Assembly (NCBI GenBank): GCA_036496025.1
Contig: DASXLW010000046.1
Location: 1 to 17,570, forward strand
From: PALSA-505 sp036496025
Lineage (GTDB): Bacteria > Actinomycetota > Actinomycetes > Streptosporangiales > Streptosporangiaceae
DNA: 17,570 nt
Direction of reading: 5' to 3'
A program made the translations under genes and the position numbers. Below are positions 7,710-14,141 of the stretch, one piece after another. The notes below the pieces were generated by a model that was given only the letters and a program-made list of their open reading frames with translations, ran no database searches and was not told where the DNA came from. Numbering within the stretch: the stretch's first letter is position 1; each line of letters opens with the position of its first letter.

Positions 7710-8180
7710 ATGCGTACGGTGAATGTCAACGAGATTGGCGATTACATCAGGCAGCAGCGGGAGCAGGCCAAGATCTCGCTTCGCCAGCTCGCCCAGGCCG
7801 CCGGCGTGTCGAATCCGTACCTGAGCCAGATCGAGCGCGGCCTGCGCCGGCCCAGCGCGGAGATACTGCAGCAGATCGCCAAGGGGCTGCGGATTTCCGC
7901 GGAGGTGCTGTACGTGCAGGCCGGCATCCTGGAGGACAAGCCGGCCGACAGCGGCGTCCGGTCCGCCGTGCTCGCCGACCCGGGGCTGACCGAGCGGCAG
8001 AAGCAGATCCTGCTGGAGATCTACGAATCGTTCCGGACCGAGACCGCCGGGCCGCAGGCCCCGCTGGACGGTACGGACGAGCCGGTCGCGACCGTCGAGG
8101 CGCGGCCGGCAGACGCGGAGCCTGCCGCAGGCGCCTCCGGTCCCGCGACACGGGTGCCGCCACCTCCGGCGACCGGATAG
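7710..8180 (+). CDS. XRE-family helix-turn-helix transcriptional regulator
   Basis: The 156-residue protein has an N-terminal HTH_3/XRE DNA-binding domain (about residues 8-65) with the recognition region SNPYLSQIERGLRRPS. This domain closely resembles Mycobacterium Rv0474 and its actinobacterial relatives, as far as I recognise them. A conserved acidic and helical stretch (LTERQKQILLEIYESF, about 92-107) follows and may mediate dimerisation. The C-terminus is a disordered Ala/Pro-rich tail ending PPPPATG. The ATG at 7710 was chosen over an earlier start at 7659 because the latter would run through the inverted repeat and promoter. The DUF2516 membrane-protein gene starts 9 bp downstream, as next to Rv0474, except that no hbhA-like gene lies between. 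Targets are unknown; autoregulation is likely. Confidence 0.88.
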   Translation: MRTVNVNEIGDYIRQQREQAKISLRQLAQAAGVSNPYLSQIERGLRRPSAEILQQIAKGLRISAEVLYVQAGILEDKPADSGVRSAVLADPGLTERQKQILLEIYESFRTETAGPQAPLDGTDEPVATVEARPADAEPAAGASGPATRVPPPPATG

Positions 8181-8189
8181 CCTGAGAAC

Positions 8190-8537
8190 GTGTTTAGCGG
8201 CTGGGGTGCGTACACCCCGTTGAACTATTTCTTTGAGGCGCTCGCGATCGCGGCATTCGTGGTCGAGGCGTGGGCCTTCATCGACGCGTGCACCCGGCCG
8301 TCGGGCGCGTTCCTGGCGGCGGGCAAGCGGACCAAGCCCCTGTGGCTCGTCATCACCGGCGTGTCCGCGGTGATCGGCCTCGGCTACGCCGCCTACGTCA
8401 AGAACCTGTCGGTGATCCAGATCCTTCCGGTGGCCGCGTTCGTGGCCGCTGCCATCTACCTGACCGACGTCCGGCCCAAGGTCAAGGAGATGGGCAAGGG
8501 CGGTAGCTCAAGCTCCGGGCCTTACGGACCCTGGTAA
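8190..8537 (+). CDS. DUF2516 family small membrane protein
   Basis: A 115-residue protein with three hydrophobic segments (about residues 9-31, 48-70 and 74-92), a basic loop with AAGKRTKPLW between the first two, and the conserved TDVRPKVKEM after the last. The C-terminal tail is Gly/Ser-rich. This matches the actinobacterial DUF2516 family (Rv0476-like); its role is unknown. The GTG start lies 9 bp after the XRE stop with only a weak GAGAA in front, so translation is probably coupled. Confidence 0.82.
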   Translation: MFSGWGAYTPLNYFFEALAIAAFVVEAWAFIDACTRPSGAFLAAGKRTKPLWLVITGVSAVIGLGYAAYVKNLSVIQILPVAAFVAAAIYLTDVRPKVKEMGKGGSSSSGPYGPW

Positions 8538-8572
8538 GCACCGGCGGAAGGCGGACCGGCGGCGTGGCCCGG

Positions 8573-8585
8573 CCGGGCAGCCCGG
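8573..8585 (+). other. Small hairpin touching the GNAT start codon
   Basis: CCGGG (8573-8577) pairs with CCCGG (8581-8585) around a CAG loop. The stem ends directly at the ATG of the next gene. It may end the DUF2516 transcript, reduce initiation at 8586, or be chance in GC-rich DNA. Confidence 0.25.
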
Positions 8586-9140
8586 ATGAAGCTCATGGAC
8601 TCTGACCTGGACTTGGGCGACGACCTGCACATGCGCGCCCTGGTTGGCGGCGATGCCCCGTTGCTGACCGAGGCGACCAGCGGAGAGTTGGCACCGGCCC
8701 TGTGGGGAGCCCGTCCGGCGGGGCCCTACTCGCTGCGCGACGCGCGGACGGCGCTATCGGAGTGGGATCCCGCCGCGGGCGGCCAGTTCTCCCTCGGAAT
8801 CTTGCGCGACCGCCAGCTTCTCGGCGCCCTGGGGCTGATGCCCGACCATCCGGGGAGCATCGAGCTGGCCTACTGGGTGCGGCCCGAGTGGCGTCGCCGC
8901 GGTATCGCCTCGCGGGCGGTGCAGGCCGCGACGTCGTGGGCTCACGACAGTCTCGCCGCCCCCCGAATCTGGCTGGAGATCCAGCCCGGCAACGAGGCGT
9001 CGCTCGGGGTCGCCGAGCGGGCCGGCTACCGGTTTGAACAGCTCCTCCCCCGGCACTGCCGCGACTGGTCAGATGAGGACGCCGAGCGCGACTCGTGGCA
9101 CGACTGCCTCATCTGGACGCACCTCAGCGGCGATCCCTAG
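8586..9140 (+). CDS. GNAT-family N-acetyltransferase (RimJ/RimL-like)
   Basis: The 184-residue product has the GNAT fold. It contains the acetyl-CoA pyrophosphate-binding loop RRRGIAS following the strand ELAYWVRPEW, and the C-terminal motif NEASLGVAERAGYRFE typical of RimJ/RimL-like enzymes. The acceptor is not predictable. No clear Shine-Dalgarno sequence precedes the first ATG, and a small hairpin abuts it; an ATG at 8595 (MDSDLDLG) is an alternative start. The stop codon shares the palindrome CTAG with the stop of the convergent alaX gene. Confidence 0.85.
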   Translation: MKLMDSDLDLGDDLHMRALVGGDAPLLTEATSGELAPALWGARPAGPYSLRDARTALSEWDPAAGGQFSLGILRDRQLLGALGLMPDHPGSIELAYWVRPEWRRRGIASRAVQAATSWAHDSLAAPRIWLEIQPGNEASLGVAERAGYRFEQLLPRHCRDWSDEDAERDSWHDCLIWTHLSGDP

Positions 9141-9868
9141 TCCGCGATGCGGATCCGCAGTCTGCGGAACCCCTTGCCCTTGTTCTCGATCTTCACCACT
9201 TCTATCCGGCCGACCTGGCTGGTGGCAGCCACGTGCGTGCCGCCGTCCGCCTGCTGGTCCAGCCCGACGATGTCGATGATGCGAACGTCCTTGACCTCGG
9301 CCGGGACCAGGTTGGTGGCGGTCCGGATGATGTCGGGCAGGGCGAACGCCTCTTCCCGCGGCAGCACCCGGACGTCGATCCGCCGGTTCGCCGCGACCTC
9401 GGCGTTGCACCCCGACTCCACCGCGTCCCGGAAGCCCTCGGGTACCTGCGGCAGGTTGAAGTCCATCCGGGCGGTCAGCGGTTCCATGTTCCCCCCGGTG
9501 ACCAGCGCGCCGAAGTCCCTGAACACGACCCCGCAGAGCACGTGCAGCCCGGAGTGCGTGCGCATCAGGGCGGTCCGGCGCTCATCCTCGACCGCGCCGC
9601 GCACCGCCGTGCCGGGCGGCGGCAGCGGATCGCCCTCGGCCGGGATCAGGTAGAGGTCGTCCCCCTTGCGGGCGCCCACGATGCGGGTCTGCACCCCGCC
9701 CCACAACAGCACGCCGTGGTCGGGCGGCTGCCCCCCGCCGCCCGGGTAGAAGGCCGAAGTGTCCAGCACGATCCCTTCGGGATCGGCGGCCAGGACCGCC
9801 GCGTCCCACTCGCGCAGCGTCTGGTCGTCAAGTTCGAGCCGGTGCGTTCGCCACTGAGTCTCGCTCAT
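9137..9868 (-). CDS. AlaX-type alanyl-tRNA editing protein
   Basis: AlaX proteins are free-standing versions of the alanyl-tRNA synthetase editing domain; they remove serine or glycine from mischarged tRNA-Ala. The 243 residues show the N-terminal TSAFYPGGGGQPPDHG motif, the zinc motif HSGLH (105-109), and the region DGGTHVAATSQVG (208-220), where most relatives have CGGTH. Thus one of the four usual zinc ligands (Cys) is Asp208 here. I believe Asp occurs in part of the family but could not check this. The upstream gene on this strand (M56) ends 87 bp before the start, so a separate promoter is possible. Confidence 0.85.
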   Translation of the reverse strand: MSETQWRTHRLELDDQTLREWDAAVLAADPEGIVLDTSAFYPGGGGQPPDHGVLLWGGVQTRIVGARKGDDLYLIPAEGDPLPPPGTAVRGAVEDERRTALMRTHSGLHVLCGVVFRDFGALVTGGNMEPLTARMDFNLPQVPEGFRDAVESGCNAEVAANRRIDVRVLPREEAFALPDIIRTATNLVPAEVKDVRIIDIVGLDQQADGGTHVAATSQVGRIEVVKIENKGKGFRRLRIRIAD

Positions 9869-9955
9869 CGACGCAGCCTACTGCGGGGCACCCGGAGCAA
9901 CGGCACCGCTCGGACGAGATCACGGAGCGCGGTGGGCGGCCGGCCGGCGCGTCGA

Positions 9956-10900
9956 TCAGAGCGGGATCACGAAGAGCGCGGCGGGCAGCACGACGAGCAC
10001 GATCGCGCTACAGCAGACCCCGACCCAGAGCAGGCGGGACAGCCCCGGCTGGGGTTCGAGCAGCCGCGTCACCCGGGCAGTGACGTCACCCTGGCCGCCG
10101 GCGGCCGTGGCGGCCAGCGCGCCGGACGGCGGAGCACTCGCACCCGCCACGCCGAACCTCATCAGCGCCGTGGCCAGTTCCCTGGCCGGCCGGGCCCGGC
10201 GGGCGCGATCGTCGGCGAGCATCTCGACCAGCAGCGCCACGGCGTGCTGGGCCCGGAAGGTGACCCCGCAGCGCGGAAAGGCGCGGCATAGCGCGGTGAA
10301 CGGGAGGAGTACAAGATCGTGGCGTTCCCTGACGTGCGCCCGCTCGTGCGCGAGCACGGCCGCGAGCTCGGCCGGATCAAGCAGATCCAGCGTGCCCGCA
10401 CTGATCACTATGCGGGACCGCAGCCCGGGCAGGCAGTACGCGGCGGCGGCCGGGTGGTCGAGCACGAGTGCGCCCGGCGCCTTCGGGTCGCCGCGGGCCA
10501 GCAAGGTCAGCAGCGCCCGGTGCCTGCGCCGGGTGCGCAGCACCGCGGTGCACACGGCGGCCAGCACCCAGCAGAGCAGGGCGAGCAACGCGACCGCCAG
10601 GACCAGGCAGGTCACCCGGAAAGCCGTCAGGGCGATCGGCTCCCTGGCCGGGTCCGCCGCCTGCCCCACCGCGTCGCCCGCGAAGGCCAGCACGCCGCCG
10701 GCCACTCCGGTATGCGCCGGCCTGGCGGCCAGGGCGGCCAGCGCGCCGACCGCGGCCAGACCCCAGCCCAGGCCGAGGGCCTGCCACAGCAAGATCGCGG
10801 CGGCCGGAGCCCGGCCCGGCCAGGCCGCGGACGCGAGCATGGTGGCCCCGGCGACCGCGGTCATCGCGACCGCCGTGAGAACGCCTACCGTGACGAGCAC
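9956..10900 (-). CDS. M56-family membrane metalloprotease (BlaR1/MecR1-like, no sensor domain)
   Basis: The 314-residue integral membrane protein has hydrophobic segments near residues 3-25, 33-59, 91-120 and at the C-terminus (about 292-314). Between the third and last lies the cytoplasmic-facing zinc protease motif HERAH (185-189), followed by VRERHD. In the BlaR1/MecR1 family such proteases inactivate a BlaI-type repressor. The penicillin-binding sensor domain of BlaR1 is absent, so the signal is unknown. The GTG start lies 5 bp after the stop of the BlaI-type gene, so the two form an operon and almost certainly a regulatory pair. Confidence 0.87.
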   Translation of the reverse strand: MLVTVGVLTAVAMTAVAGATMLASAAWPGRAPAAAILLWQALGLGWGLAAVGALAALAARPAHTGVAGGVLAFAGDAVGQAADPAREPIALTAFRVTCLVLAVALLALLCWVLAAVCTAVLRTRRRHRALLTLLARGDPKAPGALVLDHPAAAAYCLPGLRSRIVISAGTLDLLDPAELAAVLAHERAHVRERHDLVLLPFTALCRAFPRCGVTFRAQHAVALLVEMLADDRARRARPARELATALMRFGVAGASAPPSGALAATAAGGQGDVTARVTRLLEPQPGLSRLLWVGVCCSAIVLVVLPAALFVIPL

Positions 10901-10905
10901 CGAAC

Positions 10906-11271
10906 TCAGTCCCCGGTGCGGTCTTCGAACGCCTCAAGGGCGCTGCGCAGCGCCCGCGCCTCGGCGTCGGTGACCGAGCGGGCGAAGCTGGCCAGCGCGG
11001 CCTGCCGGTCCCCGGCCTGGTCCAGCGCGCTCAGCATCAGCTCCGTGACATACGCCTCCCGGCTGGCTGCAGGCCGGTACTGCCAGGCGCGGCCGTCCCG
11101 CTCCCGCTGGGCGAACCCCTTCTTGGCCAGCCGGTCCAGCACGGTCATCACAGTGGTATGAGCCAACTCCCTCTCGGCTAGCCGCTCGCTGACCTCGCGG
11201 ACGGTGAGCGGGCTGGCGGTGTCCCAGAGCACATCCATGATTGCGCGTTCGAGTTCACCGAGTCGATTCAC
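10906..11271 (-). CDS. BlaI/MecI/CopY-family transcriptional repressor
   Basis: The 121-residue protein is of normal family length, with an N-terminal winged helix (LGELERAIMDVLW, then LTVREVSERLA and TTVMTVLDRLAKKGF) and a helical C-terminal dimerisation region. The GTG at 11271 gives the usual N-terminus. The frame is open for another 57 codons upstream, but that stretch is Arg/Pro-rich and unlike the family. TACAGT lies exactly 6 nt upstream on the same strand with no Shine-Dalgarno sequence, so the mRNA is probably leaderless. No beta-lactamase or other obvious target lies in the window. Confidence 0.9.
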   Translation of the reverse strand: MNRLGELERAIMDVLWDTASPLTVREVSERLAERELAHTTVMTVLDRLAKKGFAQRERDGRAWQYRPAASREAYVTELMLSALDQAGDRQAALASFARSVTDAEARALRSALEAFEDRTGD

Positions 11272-11277
11272 CTCGTC

Positions 11278-11305
11278 ACTGTATCTTTGCCGATCCCGCG
11301 CGGGA
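11278..11305 (-). promoter_or_regulatory. Candidate promoter and operator of the BlaI-M56 operon
   Basis: On the minus strand TACAGT (11278-11283) fits TANNNT and ends 6 nt before the GTG. A perfect 12-bp palindrome, TCCCGCGCGGGA (11294-11305), lies 10 bp upstream of it, roughly between the expected -35 and -10. A repressor bound there could shut the promoter. GC palindromes are fairly common by chance in such DNA. Confidence 0.4.
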
Positions 11306-11446
11306 CAGGCCCAGCCCGCAGCAGGAGTCCGGAGGCCGCCGTGGTCGACAGCGGCGGGCCGCGCCGGCGTAACGGCTACGCTGTGGCTACGGGACAGTGA
11401 TTGCGTGCGTGGTCCTGGTAGCCGCCGCTGAGGGTGCGCCAACGGT

Positions 11447-11452
11447 AGGGAG
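11447..11452 (+). promoter_or_regulatory. Ribosome binding site of the DedA gene
   Basis: AGGGAG lies 8 nt before the ATG at 11461 and fixes that start. This is one of the clearer Shine-Dalgarno sequences in the window. Confidence 0.6.
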
Positions 11453-11460
11453 TTTGCCTC

Positions 11461-12234
11461 ATGAGCGTCCCCGAGACGGAATCCTCTCAGGCCGCGGGGG
11501 GCGCGGCGGACGCCGAGGCAGCCGAGCCCGAAACCGCGAATCGGTGGAACGATCCGCGGTTGCCCTGGTACGGGAAGCCGCGGGCGGTCGACATCTTGTG
11601 CTGGGTTGGCATCGTGCTCAGCGGCGTGTTCTATTGGGCCTTGCTGCCGTTGCGGTTGTCATTGATCGGCACTCACCCGGTGGTAGCTGAACTGCTGAAT
11701 GGCAGCACCGAATCGATCATCTCGGCCGCCGCGTTCGCCCGGGCCGGCGACGGAACGCTGGCGGTGGTGCTGCTCGCCGCGATCCCGGGGCTGGTGAAGT
11801 TCGACGTCTTGTACTGGTGGGCGGGGCGGCTGTGGGGCGAGCGGTTCATCATGGCCCTGCCCGGCGGCCGCAGTGCGGGTAAGCACATGGCGCGCGTGCA
11901 GCGGGCGGGCGCCAAGTTCACCTGGCCAGCCGTGGTGATCAGCTTCTTCCTCCCCATCCCCAGGGTGATCATTTGTGTCATCGCTGGCTGGGCCGGGATG
12001 AGACTGGTCACGTTCCTCATCCTGGATGTGATCGGCGCTTTGCTGTGGACCGGCCTGCTCGCTGGGCTGGGGTACGCGCTCGGCCACGACGCGGTGGTTG
12101 CCGCCAAGACCATCTCCCACTACAGCTGGTGGTTCACGATCGCAATCGTGGCGCTCAGCGTGCTTTTCGTTGTGCGCTCCCAGCGCCGGCTGAGGGCGGA
12201 CGCGGCGGCCGCGGCCGACCAGGACGGTCAATGA
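11461..12234 (+). CDS. DedA/SNARE-associated (VTT domain) membrane protein
   Basis: The 257-residue protein starts with an acidic, Ala/Glu-rich cytoplasmic stretch of about 35 residues and has several hydrophobic segments from about residue 42. The DedA-type features are KFDVLYWWAGRLWG (acidic residue, then Tyr and Gly), a charged loop, and FFLPIPRVIICVIAGWAGM with the conserved Pro-Arg. DedA proteins are proton-dependent membrane proteins; some act as lipid flippases (undecaprenyl phosphate or phosphatidylethanolamine) and affect envelope integrity. The substrate here is unknown. The ATG has a good ribosome binding site, and the gene is divergent from the BlaI operon. Confidence 0.82.
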   Translation: MSVPETESSQAAGGAADAEAAEPETANRWNDPRLPWYGKPRAVDILCWVGIVLSGVFYWALLPLRLSLIGTHPVVAELLNGSTESIISAAAFARAGDGTLAVVLLAAIPGLVKFDVLYWWAGRLWGERFIMALPGGRSAGKHMARVQRAGAKFTWPAVVISFFLPIPRVIICVIAGWAGMRLVTFLILDVIGALLWTGLLAGLGYALGHDAVVAAKTISHYSWWFTIAIVALSVLFVVRSQRRLRADAAAAADQDGQ

Positions 12235-12287
12235 CCTCTGACCGGCGCGCTCCTCGAGTCCGGCCCGGGTGCGCAGGGTCACTCGCT

Positions 12288-12294
12288 GGAAGGG
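12288..12294 (+). promoter_or_regulatory. Ribosome binding site of the macrodomain gene
   Basis: GGAAGGG lies 9 nt before the GTG at 12304 and supports it over the in-frame ATG at 12316. Confidence 0.5.
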
Positions 12295-12303
12295 CCGACT
12301 ATC

Positions 12304-12849
12304 GTGAAAATCACCATGGCCATGGAGATCACGCTGGTCCTCGGGGACATCACCCAGCAGCGCGTGGACGCGATCGTCAACGCGGCGAACTCGTCACTGC
12401 TCGGCGGCGGCGGCGTGGACGGAGCGATCCACCGCCGCGGCGGCCCCGACATCCTGGCCGAATGCCGCGCGCTGCGGGCCGGGCAGTTCAGCGAAGGGCT
12501 GCCGACCGGGCAGGCGGTGGCGACTACGGCCGGCCGGCTGCCGGCCAGATGGGTGATCCACACGGCGGGCCCGGTCTACTCGCGGGGCCAGAACCGGTCC
12601 CGCCTGCTGGCCTCGTGCTACCGCGAATCGCTCCGGGTCGCGGACGAGCTCGGCGCACGCAGCGTGGCCTTCCCCGCCGTGTCAGCCGGGATATACGGCT
12701 GGCCGGCCGACGACGCCGCCCTGATCGCGCTGACCACGGTGCGCGACGCTCCCAGCCAGGTCGCGGAGGCCAGGTTCGTGCTGTTCACCCCGGACGTACT
12801 CGACGCCTTCCGGCAGGCGATGGACGCCGAAGGACCGACCGCCCCCTGA
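12304..12849 (+). CDS. Macrodomain protein, probable O-acetyl-ADP-ribose deacetylase
   Basis: The 181-residue protein is essentially one macrodomain of the MacroD/YmdB class, which binds ADP-ribose and removes acetyl or ADP-ribose groups. Seen are GDITQQRVDAIVNAANSS near the N-terminus, the catalytic-loop region GGGGVDGAIHRRGG, and the phosphate-binding loop FPAVSAGIYGWP near residue 125. Whether it acts on O-acetyl-ADP-ribose or on ADP-ribosylated protein or nucleic acid cannot be told from sequence. It lies 69 bp after the DedA gene on the same strand and may share its transcript. No ADP-ribosyltransferase or sirtuin gene is seen in the window. Confidence 0.9.
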   Translation: MKITMAMEITLVLGDITQQRVDAIVNAANSSLLGGGGVDGAIHRRGGPDILAECRALRAGQFSEGLPTGQAVATTAGRLPARWVIHTAGPVYSRGQNRSRLLASCYRESLRVADELGARSVAFPAVSAGIYGWPADDAALIALTTVRDAPSQVAEARFVLFTPDVLDAFRQAMDAEGPTAP

Positions 12850-12936
12850 CGGCCAGGGCGGCGACGGGTTGCGCGCACGACCGTGCACGCGGGGATGCGA
12901 GACTGGCAGGGCAGGACGCTGAGTTGCTGGAGGTCA

Positions 12937-14019
12937 ATGGTGCCCGCCGCACAGACGCCGCGGTTCCGCTCCGTGCTTGAGGGCTTCATCCCCTATAAGC
13001 CGGGCCGCGTGACAACATCCCCGGACGGCCGGTCGTTCAGGCTGGCGTCCAACGAGTCCCCGTTCGGGCCACTGCCGTCGGTGCTGGACGTGATCGCGAC
13101 GGCAGCCGCGGACGCCCACCGGTATCCGGACAACGGCGCCCAGGCCCTCATCGCGGCGATCGGCGCCCGGTTCGGGGTACAGGAGGCGCACATCGCGGTC
13201 GGCTGCGGCTCGGTGGGAGTGACCCAGCAACTTCTCGGGGCGGCCGCGGAGCCCGGCGGGCAAGTGCTGTACGCCTGGCGGTCGTTCGAGGCGTATCCCA
13301 CGCTGGCCGGCCTGTCCGGAGCCGAGTCGGCGCGGGTACCGCTGCGGGACGAGACGCATGACCTGGTCGCGATGGCCGATGCGATCACCGAACGGACCAG
13401 GATCGTCTTCGTCTGCAACCCGAACAACCCCACCGGCACCGTCGTGCGGCGCGCCGAACTCGAGGAGTTCCTCGACGCCGTGCCGCCGAACTGCCTGGTC
13501 GTGCTGGACGAGGCGTACCGCGAGTACGTCCGCGATCCCGAGGTGCCGGACGGGCTCAGCCTGTACCCGGACCGGCCGAACCTCGCGGTGCTCCGCACGT
13601 TCTCCAAGGCCTACGGGCTGGCCGGCCTGCGGGTGGGGTTCATGGTAGCGCCCGAGCCGGTCGCGGCAGCCGTGCGCATGACGATGCTGCCGTTCACGGT
13701 GAGCTGCGTCGCCCAGGCGGCGGCGATCGCGTCGCTGGCCGCCGAGCCCGAGCTGCTCGACCGGGTCGATGCGGTCGTCGGCGAGCGGTCGCGGGTACGC
13801 GACGCGCTGCTCGGCGACGGCTGGACGGTACCGCCCACCGAGGCCAACTTCGTCTGGCTGCGCCTGGGCGCGGACACCGGCGACTTCGCGGCCCGGTGCG
13901 CGGCCGCCGGGATCGGTGTCCGCCCGTTCGGTGACGAGGGTGCTCGCGTCTCGATCGGCGATCCCGAGGCGAACGAAGCGTTCCTGGCCGTGGCCAAGGC
14001 CTACCCGCGCCGTCATTAA
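12937..14019 (+). CDS. HisC/Pat-type class I/II PLP aminotransferase
   Basis: The 360-residue enzyme belongs to the histidinol-phosphate / aromatic amino acid aminotransferase family. It has SNESPFGPLP near residue 38, NPNNPTGT (161-168), DEAYREY (191-197) and RTFSKAYGLAGLRVG with the PLP lysine Lys224. As no his genes are near, it may be the aromatic (phenylalanine) aminotransferase Pat rather than HisC; sequence alone does not decide. GGAGGT at 12929-12934 favours the ATG at 12937 or the adjacent GTG at 12940, which has the better 5-nt spacing. The in-frame ATG at 12883 is less likely. The gene converges with murA. Confidence 0.87.
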   Translation: MVPAAQTPRFRSVLEGFIPYKPGRVTTSPDGRSFRLASNESPFGPLPSVLDVIATAAADAHRYPDNGAQALIAAIGARFGVQEAHIAVGCGSVGVTQQLLGAAAEPGGQVLYAWRSFEAYPTLAGLSGAESARVPLRDETHDLVAMADAITERTRIVFVCNPNNPTGTVVRRAELEEFLDAVPPNCLVVLDEAYREYVRDPEVPDGLSLYPDRPNLAVLRTFSKAYGLAGLRVGFMVAPEPVAAAVRMTMLPFTVSCVAQAAAIASLAAEPELLDRVDAVVGERSRVRDALLGDGWTVPPTEANFVWLRLGADTGDFAARCAAAGIGVRPFGDEGARVSIGDPEANEAFLAVAKAYPRRH

Positions 14020-14043
14020 GACCCGGCAACGCCGTTCCGAATG

Positions 14044-14058
14044 GCCGACGCCGTCGGC
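14044..14058. terminator. Small hairpin after the aminotransferase gene
   Basis: GCCGAC (14044-14049) pairs with GTCGGC (14053-14058) around a 3-nt loop, 24 bp after the stop codon. It is short and could be chance. Confidence 0.3.
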
Positions 14059-14111
14059 GATTCCCGGAGCTCCTAGGTCGCGGCCGCCTGGCCGGGGGTG
14101 TCCCAGGGGCT

Positions 14112-14141
14112 GAGTCGTCCGGTCTGTCAGCCGGAGGACTC
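14112..14141 (-). terminator. Hairpin spanning the murA stop codon
   Basis: GAGTCGTCCGG (14112-14122) pairs with CCGGAGGACTC (14131-14141), 11 bp with one mismatch, around an 8-nt loop that holds most of the murA stop region. It would form in the very end of the murA mRNA and may act as its terminator or as 3' end protection. Confidence 0.45.

Noticed and set aside
9095..10291. Plus-strand open frame of 398 codons across alaX and the M56 gene
   Set aside because: It is antisense to two well-supported genes, has Arg/Pro/Gly/His-rich composition typical of high-GC shadow frames, and shows no domain.
11272..11290. Classical BlaI operator (TACA-N-TGTA type dyad)
   Set aside because: Only one half-site-like TACAGTGA is present and no inverted partner was found; the nearby GC palindrome is a better operator candidate.
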